Positions 54,689-63,377 of a stretch of 64,000 nt of DNA are shown here, one piece after another (the stretch's first letter is position 1; the number at the start of each line of letters is the position of its first letter). The position numbers and the translations under genes were made by a program. The notes below the pieces were generated by a model. The model did not search any database and was not told the DNA's origin. It saw only the letters and a list, made by a program, of their open reading frames with translations. The DNA comes from DASXMT01 sp963812965 (GTDB lineage: Bacteria; Actinomycetota; Acidimicrobiia; Acidimicrobiales; RAAP-2), in NCBI GenBank assembly GCA_963812965.1, contig CAWEXG010000001.1, forward strand, positions 186,001 to 250,000. Direction: 5' to 3'.

Positions 54689-55525
54689 ATGTCAGACACG
54701 AGGTTGCCGTTGGACGACGACAGCATTCGGGTACTCGTCGTCGAGGACGAGGAGTCCTATCGTGAGGCCATCTCCTCCGGCTTACGGGCCGAGGGATACC
54801 GGGTGGAGCTGGCTGCAGACGGGAACGAAGGCCTGCGCTGCTTCACCGACCACCCTCCCGACATCGTGCTCCTCGACGTCCTGCTCCCGGGCATCAGCGG
54901 CACCGAGGTATGCAGACGAATGCGGGCGATCGCTCCCGTGCCCATCGTCATGGTCAGTGCGGTTGATACCGAGCTCGATGTGGTGCTCGGTCTCGAGCTG
55001 GGGGCCGCCGACTACGTCACCAAGCCCTTCCACCTCCGTGAGCTCATAGCCCGGATGCAGGCGGTGCTGAGGCGAGTGGCACCCACCGTGCTGGTTCCCG
55101 AACCGGAACCTGAACCGGAGCGATCCGCAGACAGACCGACCCGGCTGAGCGACATGGGCGCCTACGGCGACGCACGTCCCGATATCGTCATGGGCTCGGT
55201 GAGTGTCAATTTCGTCAGGCGGGAAGTATCCAACCACGGCCAACGGGTTCATCTATCACGACGCGAGTTCGATCTTCTGGCTGCGTTGCTCACGCCACCG
55301 GGTCGGGTTCGCACCCGAGACGAGCTGATCGACCTCCTCTGGCCACACCGCGACCTGTCCGACAGCCGGACCCTTGACACGCACATCCATCGCTTACGGT
55401 CCAAGCTCGAACCCGACCCGTCCAACCCCCGTTTCATCGTGACCGTCCGAGGGGTGGGCTTCCGGATCGATCTGGGGGACACTCGGTCGCAGCTCCCCAC
55501 AGGATCGACCGCCCCGACCGAGTGA
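54689..55525 (+). CDS. OmpR/PhoB-family response regulator (second)
   Basis: The 278-residue protein has a full acidic pocket (VLVVEDEESY), the phosphorylatable Asp in IVLLDVLLPGISGTE, Lys in YVTKPFHLREL, a linker with a PEPEPEPE run (about residues 135-145), and a C-terminal winged helix ending TVRGVGFRID. It resembles RegX3/PhoP regulators. Together with the first regulator it forms a tandem pair with similar DNA-binding helices (SRTLDTHI in both), so target sites may overlap. It directly precedes the second pst operon. Confidence 0.9.
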   Translation: MSDTRLPLDDDSIRVLVVEDEESYREAISSGLRAEGYRVELAADGNEGLRCFTDHPPDIVLLDVLLPGISGTEVCRRMRAIAPVPIVMVSAVDTELDVVLGLELGAADYVTKPFHLRELIARMQAVLRRVAPTVLVPEPEPEPERSADRPTRLSDMGAYGDARPDIVMGSVSVNFVRREVSNHGQRVHLSRREFDLLAALLTPPGRVRTRDELIDLLWPHRDLSDSRTLDTHIHRLRSKLEPDPSNPRFIVTVRGVGFRIDLGDTRSQLPTGSTAPTE

Positions 55526-55688
55526 TCGGGCGGGGCGGGGCGGCAGGGCGGCAGGGCGGCTGGAATCGAGACCCGGGATGGGACGGCGGCCAGGCGGAGA
55601 CCACCAGCTCAAGAAGCCAAGTGCGTGAACTGCGACGTAAACCAATCGACAAAAAAGAAACCAACTGTTTCCCTGAATTCCATCTTCC

Positions 55689-55721
55689 TGTCACTTTCTG
55701 TTCCCGTTGGGTTCATCTCAG
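55689..55721 (+). promoter_or_regulatory. PHO-box-like 11-nt direct repeats upstream of the second pst operon
   Basis: Three adjacent 11-nt units lie 58-91 bp before pstB: TGTCACTTTCT, GTTCCCGTTGG and GTTCATCTCAG. A further GTTCCCATTAC occurs at 55730-55740 but out of register. The arrangement matches PhoP-type direct-repeat boxes in actinobacterial pst promoters. Confidence 0.6.
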
Positions 55722-55779
55722 ATTGTTACGTTCCCATTACCAAGCCTGTGACTGAAGCGATACGGCGAAGAGGACCCTC

Positions 55780-56656
55780 ATGATGAGCCAAGACTCCAAC
55801 AACACGCCGACCGAGACCGACCTGGTGGAGAACGCTCCATCCGGAGCAAGTCCGGAGATCGACCCAGTCCTCGCTGCGCTCGATCCGGACCACGAGCGCC
55901 CTGACGACATCGTGCGTACGGAGGGCCTATGTCTGCGCTTCGGCCAGAAGCCCATCTTGTCCGGGATCGACATGAAATTTAAACGTGGAACCGTCACCGC
56001 GCTGATCGGACCCACGGGCTCTGGAAAGTCCACGTTCCTCCGCACCCTGAACCGCATGAACGACAAGGTCGTCGGTTTTCGGTACGAAGGCGACGTCACC
56101 TTGGACGAGATGAGCATCTGGTCCGCACACCATGATCTCCTCAGCCTGCGCCGTCGGGTAGGCATGCTGTTTCAACGGCCCAACCCGTTCCCCATGTCCA
56201 TCCGGGACAACGTCGTGGCCGGCGTGAAGGCACACCGCATTGCCAAGGGCAAGCAGCTCGACGTCATCGCCGAGCAACGGCTTCGGGAAGTCGGATTGTG
56301 GGACGCCGTGAAGGACCGGTTGAAGCGACTCGCCCTTCCGGTTGTCCGGTGGACAGCAGCAGCTCCTGTGCTTGGCCAGGGCGCTGGCCGTGGGACCTGA
56401 GGTCCTGCTTCTCGACGAACCGACCTCAGCACTCGACCCGATCTCGACGGAGTACATCGAAGCCCTGCTCCGCACGTTGACGCCGGCACTGACCCTTATC
56501 GTCGTCACCCACAATCTCGGTCAGGCCCGCCGGGTCTCGCACAACACCATGTTCTTCTACGAAGGCCACCTCGTAGAGCACGGCCCCACCGAGCAGCTCT
56601 TCGAAAGGCCTCGAGAGGCGCGCACCGAGAACTACGTCACCGGTCGCATGGGTTGA
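55780..56656 (+). CDS. pstB: Phosphate ABC transporter ATP-binding protein PstB (second set, one frameshift)
   Basis: Walker A is LIGPTGSGKSTFLRTLNRM, and GMLFQRPNPFPMSIRDNVVA is the PstB Q-loop region. Near 56325 one extra C breaks the frame; without it the reading continues DSPFRLSGGQQQLLCLARAL and VLLLDEPTSALDPISTEYIE to a stop at 56656. It has an acidic N-terminal extension of about 45 residues. GAGGA lies upstream of ATG 55780. It is the first gene of this pst set, which is unusual, since pstB normally comes last. Confidence 0.9.
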
Positions 56657-56732
56657 CAGTGTTCGCGCTTCTCGTCAACTTCCCCGTTCTGACACAAGCA
56701 ACCCATAACAACAGCACAAGGAGGAACAACCA

Positions 56733-57850
56733 GTGACTCGGATACTCCGAGCAAGACGAGTGGTGCCAGCAGCCGTGCTGGCCGCCGCCATTGCCTTTAC
56801 GGGCTCAGTCACCGCTGCATCAGCAGCAACCGTGAAGCTTCCCAAGAGTGGGGTCGAGAGCCGCCACCTGGAGGCACCATCACTGAGACGGGAAGCACCC
56901 TGCTCTACCCCTTGTGGAACCTGTGGGCACCTGCCTACCAGCAGAAGTTCTCCAACGTCTCCCTCCAGACAGCAGGTACTGGTTCCGGCACTGGTATCAC
57001 CGACGCCACCAACGGCACCGCGGACATCGGCTCCTCAGACGCCTATCTCTCGTCCTCGGAGCTGCAGGCCAGCCCCACCCTGCTCAATATCCCGTTGGCG
57101 ATATCGACACAGCTGATCATGTACAACATCCCAGGATTGAATGCTCACCTGAAGTTGTCCGGACCGGTTCTGTCCCAGATCTACCAGGGCAACATCACCA
57201 CGTGGAACAATTCGGCAATCACCGCCCTCAACCCAGGGGTGACGATTCCGGCCACGCCGATCGTGACGCTGCACCGTTCTGACGGCAGCGGTGACACGTT
57301 CCTCTTCTCCCAGTTCCTGTCCAAGACCGATCCGAACGGCTGGGGAGCGAAGATCTCCTACGGCACCACGGTTCCGTGGCCGAACGCACCCGGTGCACTG
57401 GCCGAGGATGGTAACTCCGGCATGGTGACAGGATGCAAGGCCACCGTTGGCTGCATCGCTTACGTCGGCATCAGCTATGAGTCTCAGGCTCTGGGTGACG
57501 GCCTGAACTACGCACAGCTGAAGAATGCCAAAGGCAACTACGAGCTGCCGAACGAGACTGCTATCGCCGCTGAAGCAGCCGGCTTCGTCAACAAGACGCC
57601 GGCCAACGGCACCATCTCCCTCATCTTCGGCTCGGCCGCCAACGGATACCCCATCGTCAACTACGAGTACGCCATCGTGAACTCGAAGCAGGACAGCTCG
57701 ACGACAGCGAAGGGCATCCGGTCTGTGCTGGAGTGGGCGATCAACGCCAACGACGGCAACGGCGCGCAGTACCTGAACCAGGTGGACTTCCAGCCACTGC
57801 CGGCCAAGGTCTCTGCGCAGTCGTTGAAGCAGATCCTCTCGATTCAATAA
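56733..57850 (+). CDS. pstS: Phosphate-binding protein PstS (second set, one frameshift)
   Basis: GTG 56733 follows AAGGAGG. A signal peptide (1-31, ending AASAAT) lacks a lipobox Cys. After a shift near 56865 the mature protein reads GGTITETGSTLLYPLWNLW, then GTGSGTGITDATNGTADIGS, ISTQLIMYNIPGL, IYQGNITTWNN and VTLHRSDGSGDTFLFSQFL, the phosphate-contact loops of PstS. Length (~370) is typical. This is a closer match to canonical PstS than the protein at 48265. Confidence 0.92.
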
Positions 57851-57860
57851 GTCCCAGTCG

Positions 57861-58961
57861 GTGACCGCCTTCGAGGGAAGCCACCCGCTTCCTCCAAGCT
57901 CAGCATCGCAACAACGCACCAAGACAATCCGCCGGGCCCCAGTGGCCCGGCGGATTGTCGACGGGCTGCGGTCGAACGAGGAACATGCATGGCGATGGAG
58001 TGCCCGCATCGCGTCGTTCATCCCCTTGGCGGCACTGGTCTTTGCCATCACCGTCCTGGCCATCAAGGCGTGGCCGGCCATCAAGGTCAACGGCACCGGG
58101 TTCTTCACCGGTTCAGTATGGAAAACGGGAAACACCTACGGAGCCGTAGTCCACACCAATGGCGTCGCCCACCCACTGGGGGCGAGCTACGGAGCATGGC
58201 CGCTGATCGTCGGTACGCTCCAGACGTCCGCCATCGCTGTCATCGTGGCCCTGCCCATCTCCATCGGGGCGGCATTCGCCCTCACCGAACGTCTCCCTGG
58301 ATGGGTTTCGCGTCCCCTCGGCTTCGCCATTGAGCTGCTGGCTGGGGTACCCAGCGTGCTCATCGGGTTGTGGGGCATCCTCACGTTAGGCCCCTACCTG
58401 GCTGTCCACGTCTATCCCATCGTCGCCAACCACATGCCCAACGTGCCGGTCCTGCGCTACTTCCGGAGCCCGACCGGCCACGGTGAAGGGCTCCTGACAG
58501 CAGGGCTGGTCCTGGCGTTGATGATCGTCCCCATCATCACCTCGGCAACCAGGGATCTCTTCATGCAGGTACCGCCACTCCCCAAGGAGGGAGCAGCAGC
58601 CCTCGGCATGACCGACGCCGAAGTGGCCCGCCGAGTCACCTTGCCCTGGGTCCGCTCGGGGATCATCGGCGCCACCGTGCTCGGCCTCGGCCGGGCCTTG
58701 GGCGAGACGATCGCCGTTTTCATGATCACCGGGTCCATCTTCGCCATTGCTCCCAACATCTACAGCCCTATGAGCACGATCGCCGCCACCATTCTGGGCC
58801 AGCTGGACTCGGCCGGCACCGACGGAACCGGCTTTACCGTGGCCACCTTGGCCGAGCTGGGATTGGTCCTGGCCGTGATCTCGGTCGCCGTCAACCTCGT
58901 CGCTCGAATGATCGTCAACCGGACATCGCGCCTCGGCGCTCCCGTGGGGCGGGGCGTGTGA
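57861..58961 (+). CDS. pstC: Phosphate ABC transporter permease PstC (second set)
   Basis: The 366-residue protein begins ten bases after pstS at GTG 57861. It has a cytoplasmic N-terminus, six helices, and PstC motifs WPLIVGTLQTSAIAVIVALP, IELLAGVPSVLIGLWGILTL and the coupling loop KEGAAALGMTDAEVARRVTL with GLGRALGETIAVFMI. An extracytoplasmic insert lies between the first two helices. No frameshift is seen. Confidence 0.94.
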   Translation: MTAFEGSHPLPPSSASQQRTKTIRRAPVARRIVDGLRSNEEHAWRWSARIASFIPLAALVFAITVLAIKAWPAIKVNGTGFFTGSVWKTGNTYGAVVHTNGVAHPLGASYGAWPLIVGTLQTSAIAVIVALPISIGAAFALTERLPGWVSRPLGFAIELLAGVPSVLIGLWGILTLGPYLAVHVYPIVANHMPNVPVLRYFRSPTGHGEGLLTAGLVLALMIVPIITSATRDLFMQVPPLPKEGAAALGMTDAEVARRVTLPWVRSGIIGATVLGLGRALGETIAVFMITGSIFAIAPNIYSPMSTIAATILGQLDSAGTDGTGFTVATLAELGLVLAVISVAVNLVARMIVNRTSRLGAPVGRGV

Positions 58962-58983
58962 TGCAACTCCAAGGAGAGTCGTG

Positions 58984-59874
58984 ATGGCCATCACGAGCGC
59001 GTACCCGAGGACCCGCGGACGCCGAGTACGAGAAATCCTGTTTCGCGTGGGCGCTTTGATCTCGTTGGTACTGGTCATCGGTCCAGCGCTGTGGCTGGTA
59101 ATCGGGATCGTGGCCAGAGCGGTGCCCCACTGGCGGTGGGGCGTTCTCACTACTCCGACCGAGGGAACGAGCGGCGGGTTGGAGAACGCTCTCTTAGGGT
59201 CCTTGATGCTCATGGCCGGAGTCCTGATCATCGCCGGTTCGGTCGGTGTGCTGGCCGGGATTCACCTGGCCGAGCTGTCCCGTCCCCGTCGAAGCGGCAA
59301 GGCCAGCGGCGGCTTCCTTCGCACCGCCACCGAGGTGCTGTCTGGGTTCCCGTCGATCGTGTTGGGCTATGTCGGCTATGTGGCCCTGGTGGTCGGCCTC
59401 CACTGGGGGTTCTCGTTCTTACCTGCGGTGTTGATCCTCTCCATGATGGTGATCCCCTACATCGCCAAGTCCACCGAGTCTGCGCTCCGCCAGGTCCCCA
59501 CCAACTACCGGGAAGGAGCCGAAGCCCTGGGCATGTCGATGGGCTATTCGCTGCGCAAAGTGGTGCTGAAGACCGGCCTCCCCGGCATCGCCACCGGCCT
59601 CTTGCTGGCTCTGGCCATCGCCGGTGGGGAGACAGCGCCACTCATCTACACCGCGGGCTTTACGGACAAGCTGCCGTCGTTCGCGCTGATCCACTCCCAG
59701 GGGTTCCCCTACCTGACCTACCCGGTCTTCACCTTCTACCAGCAACCATCCAACGAAGCGCACTACCTGGCCTACGACGCGGCGCTGCTCCTGCTGGTGC
59801 TGGTGGTCCTTCTGTTGCTGGCCTCCCGTCTGATCGTGGCCCGCACCCAACGCCACACCGAGGGTCGCCGGTAG
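58984..59874 (+). CDS. pstA: Phosphate ABC transporter permease PstA (second set)
   Basis: AAGGAG precedes ATG 58984 by seven bases (a GTG sits one codon earlier). The 296-residue protein shows GGLENALLGSLMLMAGVLII, VLSGFPSIVLGYVGYVALVV, the coupling loop NYREGAEALGMSMGYSLRKV and AIAGGETAPLIYTAGF, standard for PstA. It completes the transporter. No phoU follows; the next gene is lon. Confidence 0.94.
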   Translation: MAITSAYPRTRGRRVREILFRVGALISLVLVIGPALWLVIGIVARAVPHWRWGVLTTPTEGTSGGLENALLGSLMLMAGVLIIAGSVGVLAGIHLAELSRPRRSGKASGGFLRTATEVLSGFPSIVLGYVGYVALVVGLHWGFSFLPAVLILSMMVIPYIAKSTESALRQVPTNYREGAEALGMSMGYSLRKVVLKTGLPGIATGLLLALAIAGGETAPLIYTAGFTDKLPSFALIHSQGFPYLTYPVFTFYQQPSNEAHYLAYDAALLLLVLVVLLLLASRLIVARTQRHTEGRR

Positions 59875-59991
59875 CCCGAAACAGCAGGCACGGAATACTC
59901 GGTTCCCATAGTTGTTGACTGAACAACGATTGACGACTCGTTGTCGAGGAAGGCAACGAGCGACGCCGGGAACCGACCAAGGGAGGACCCC

Positions 59992-62343
59992 GTGCCAGAA
60001 CAGACACAGAGCTTGCCGTTACTGCCTCTCACGTCGGGCGTAGTACTGCCCGGCATGGTCTTCACCATGGCCTTGGAGTCGGATGAGGCCCAGGCGGCGG
60101 CCGCGGCGGCCGGCTCCGCCGATGGGCGGTTCGTCATCGTGCCTCACATCGATGGCCGTTACTCCGGCGTGGGCGTGATCGCCGAGGTGGTCGAGACCGG
60201 AGAGCTACCCGGCGGCACACACGCCGTGGTGGTCCGTGGAATCGACCGCGCTTCGATCGGCACCGCCGTGCCAGGGACGGGCCAGGCGCTCTGGGTCCAG
60301 GTGGAGGCCATCGAAGATGATCCCGTATCACCGGAGGCGAGCGAGCTGGCTCGCGAGTACCGGGCCGTCCTCGAGAACATCCTGCACTCCAGGGGAGCAG
60401 GACGGATCGCCGAGCGTCTCCGTGACATCACCGAGCCGGGGCGGATCGCCGACGTCGCCGGCTACTCGCAAGACCTCACCCTGGCTCAGAAGGTCGAGGT
60501 TCTCGAGACCGTCGATGTCGAAGCACGGCTCCGACTGGTCCTCGGGTGGGCGCGGGACACATTGGCCGACCTGACCCTGCGTCAGCGGATAAAGACCGAC
60601 GTCGAAGAAGGTATGGAGAAGACCCAGCGGGAATTTCTACTGCGACGCCAGCTCGAGTCGATCCGTAAGGAGCTCGGACAACTCAACCCGTTAGACGAGG
60701 ATGCGCCCGGCGACTATCGCGCTGCCATCGAAGGTCGTGACCTGCCTGACGCGGTCCGCAAAGCGGTCGAGCGCGAGATCGGCAAACTGGAACGCACCAA
60801 CGAGCAGAGTCCCGAACACGGCTGGATCAGTACGTGGCTCGACACGGTGCTCGAGCTCCCGTGGGGGGAGCTGTCGGAAGATCAGCTCGACGTCGCTGCG
60901 GCCTCACGGATCCTCGACGAGGACCACGACGGGCTGGCCGATGTGAAAGAGCGCGTCCTCGAACACCTGTCCGTCCGCAAGTTGCAGGCGGATCGAGGTC
61001 TCGCTCCAGTCGGTGGGCGTGGGAACGGCGCCATCCTGGCCCTGGTCGGACCGCCCGGTGTCGGCAAGACGTCACTGGGTGAGTCGGTGGCACGCGCCCT
61101 GGGGCGTTCGTTCGTGCGGGTGGCCCTGGGCGGCGTTCGGGATGAGGCTGAGATCCGTGGCCACCGCCGTACGTATGTGGGCGCCCAACCAGGGCGGCTG
61201 GTACGTGCCATCCGTGAGGCAGGCACGATGAACCCGGTGATCCTCCTCGACGAGGTCGACAAGCTCGGCGCCGACTACCGGGGCGACCCGTCCTCGGCCC
61301 TGCTCGAGGTACTCGACCCAGCACAGAACCACACCTTCCGTGACCACTACCTGGAGGTGGAGCTCGACCTGTCCAAGGTCCTGTTCATCGCGACCGCCAA
61401 CATGGTCGACTCCGTCCCCGGACCCCTCCTGGACAGGATGGAGGTGATCCGTCTCGACGGCTACACCGAGGAGGAGAAGGTGGCCATCGCCCGGAACCAT
61501 CTCGTTGGACGGCAGTTGGAGCGCACGGCGCTCCGGGACGACGAGGTGATCATCACCGACGACGCGCTCTCGCACGTGATCAGTGAGTACACGCGGGAGG
61601 CCGGGGTCCGCTCGCTCGAACGGGAGCTGGGCCGACTACTCCGGAAGGTAGCCACCGGAGTGGCATCGGGCGATGCCAAGACGCCGGTCCTGGTCGACAC
61701 CGACGATGTGCGGGAGTGGCTGGGGCGACCACGATTCTTCTTCGAGACCGCCGATCGGACAGCTGTGCCCGGTGTGGCCACCGGGTTGGCCGTCACCGGT
61801 ACCGGTGGAGACGTCCTATACGTGGAGGCTTCGATGGCTCCCGGTCCCGAGGGCCTCACCCTGACCGGCCAACTCGGCGACGTCATGAAGGAGTCGGCAG
61901 AGATCGCTCTGTCCTATGTGCAGTCGCATGCCAATGCGCTCGGTATCGACCCGGCACTCTTCGCCGGAAAGCGGTTCCACCTGCACGTGCCGGCAGGAGC
62001 TGTTCCCAAGGACGGCCCCTCGGCCGGGGTCACCATGACCACGGCACTGGTCAGCCTGCTGTCTGGGCGGCCGGTCCGATCGGTGGTGGGGATGACCGGC
62101 GAGGTCACCCTGCAGGGACGGGTCCTTCCCATCGGCGGTCTGAAGCAGAAGGTGCTCGCCGCCCACCGGGCCGGACTGACCACCGTGGTCCTGCCGGTCC
62201 GGAACGGCCCGGATCTCGAGGACGTACCCGAAGCCGTCCGGAAAGCGATGACCTTCCACCTGGTCGGCGACGTCAACGAGGTGCTCGGCTCGGCGCTGGC
62301 GGAAGATCCGGCCGCTACCGTCGACCATCCGGTGGCGGCATAG
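59992..62343 (+). CDS. lon: ATP-dependent protease Lon
   Basis: Lon degrades damaged and short-lived regulatory proteins. GTG 59992, preceded by GGGAGG, gives 783 residues: an N-terminal substrate domain (LPLLPLTSGVVLPGMVFTMA), a helical linker, an AAA+ domain with Walker A VGPPGVGKTSLGESVARAL and VILLDEVDKLGADYRGDP, and a protease domain with catalytic Ser in VPKDGPSAGVTM and Lys in GGLKQKVLAAHRAG. In some actinobacteria lon is in the HspR regulon; I see no HAIR site upstream, only the inverted repeat gttgtt-gactg-aacaac at 59911-59927. Confidence 0.96.
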   Translation: MPEQTQSLPLLPLTSGVVLPGMVFTMALESDEAQAAAAAAGSADGRFVIVPHIDGRYSGVGVIAEVVETGELPGGTHAVVVRGIDRASIGTAVPGTGQALWVQVEAIEDDPVSPEASELAREYRAVLENILHSRGAGRIAERLRDITEPGRIADVAGYSQDLTLAQKVEVLETVDVEARLRLVLGWARDTLADLTLRQRIKTDVEEGMEKTQREFLLRRQLESIRKELGQLNPLDEDAPGDYRAAIEGRDLPDAVRKAVEREIGKLERTNEQSPEHGWISTWLDTVLELPWGELSEDQLDVAAASRILDEDHDGLADVKERVLEHLSVRKLQADRGLAPVGGRGNGAILALVGPPGVGKTSLGESVARALGRSFVRVALGGVRDEAEIRGHRRTYVGAQPGRLVRAIREAGTMNPVILLDEVDKLGADYRGDPSSALLEVLDPAQNHTFRDHYLEVELDLSKVLFIATANMVDSVPGPLLDRMEVIRLDGYTEEEKVAIARNHLVGRQLERTALRDDEVIITDDALSHVISEYTREAGVRSLERELGRLLRKVATGVASGDAKTPVLVDTDDVREWLGRPRFFFETADRTAVPGVATGLAVTGTGGDVLYVEASMAPGPEGLTLTGQLGDVMKESAEIALSYVQSHANALGIDPALFAGKRFHLHVPAGAVPKDGPSAGVTMTTALVSLLSGRPVRSVVGMTGEVTLQGRVLPIGGLKQKVLAAHRAGLTTVVLPVRNGPDLEDVPEAVRKAMTFHLVGDVNEVLGSALAEDPAATVDHPVAA

Positions 62344-62459
62344 CTGGTGGCACGTAACCACTAACAGCGAAGGATGAAGACGACCGGTTCGGTTCAGAGC
62401 TGATCGACTGAAATCCCACCTCAGGGGTGGGGCGGGGGCAGATCAGGAGCAGGAGCAGG

Positions 62460-63377
62460 TCAGGAGCGGGCCAGGAACTCGGAGATGAGCCTGGCCAGCT
62501 CCACCGGTCGATCCCCCTGGATGCTGTGTCCAGCATCGTCGACCACGACGACCTGGACATCCGGGCGGCGGCGGCGCAGCTCGGCGACATCGTCGTCGTC
62601 GACGACCGGAGACAGCCCTCCTCGTACCAGCAACAGCGGCATGGCAGTGCTCGACACGTCGTCCCACAACGACTCGAAGGCGATGTCATCGACGTGCAGC
62701 CCGCCGGTACCGGTGGGACGGCCCAGTTGATGGCGCCACGTCCACGTACCGTCGTCCCGCTGCACCGCGTTGTGGAGCACGCCTCGGCGCAGCGACGAGA
62801 CGGACCGGGTGGGGTTGAACTGGACGGTGCGCTCCAGGATCTCGTCGAAGTCGGCAAACGTCTCCGGCCCAGCGAGGAACGCGGCGATGTCCGAGCTCTT
62901 CTCCCCGTTCACGCCAGGAGTGATGTCGACCAGGAGCAGCCGGCGCACCAGCTCGGGATGTCGGGCAGCCAGAGTGATGGCAGCGAGGCCACCGAGGGAC
63001 ATCCCGACCACCAGTTGGGCCTCCGGCGCCAACGTTTCGATGACCGCCGCCACATCGGCAGCCATCGCCGTCCGATCGAGTGCCCGGCTGTCCCCGGGCC
63101 AGTCGGAGTGCCCGTGTCCGGGAAGGTCGATCGCCACCAGTGGTCGTTGCAAGGCGAGGGCCACCGTGTCCCAGGTGTGGGCATTCTGCCCGCCTCCGTG
63201 CAACAGGACCATCGTGGGCGGAGTATCCCCCCACACCAGGGCACTGATCTGGCGTCCCGGCTCCATAGGGACCGACCGTCGGACCACCGTCGGCTGGCCG
63301 GTCCACTCGAGGCCGGCCTCGGCGGCATTCTCGCCGAAGAGCCCGAACTCGTCGTACTCGAACGTGTTGTCGCTCAT
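62460..63377 (-). CDS. Alpha/beta-fold hydrolase
   Basis: The 305-residue protein shows the hydrolase fold: VLLHGGGQNAHTWD (oxyanion region), AIDLPGHGHSDW, nucleophile Ser in LVVGMSLGGLAAITLAA, an acidic position in LLLVRGGLSPVVDDDD, and the His in VVDDAGHSIQGDRP. The substrate is unknown. It overlaps the LLM oxidoreductase by four bases, so both act in one transcript, perhaps in catabolism of a small ester or ketone. Confidence 0.9.
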   Translation of the reverse strand: MSDNTFEYDEFGLFGENAAEAGLEWTGQPTVVRRSVPMEPGRQISALVWGDTPPTMVLLHGGGQNAHTWDTVALALQRPLVAIDLPGHGHSDWPGDSRALDRTAMAADVAAVIETLAPEAQLVVGMSLGGLAAITLAARHPELVRRLLLVDITPGVNGEKSSDIAAFLAGPETFADFDEILERTVQFNPTRSVSSLRRGVLHNAVQRDDGTWTWRHQLGRPTGTGGLHVDDIAFESLWDDVSSTAMPLLLVRGGLSPVVDDDDVAELRRRRPDVQVVVVDDAGHSIQGDRPVELARLISEFLARS

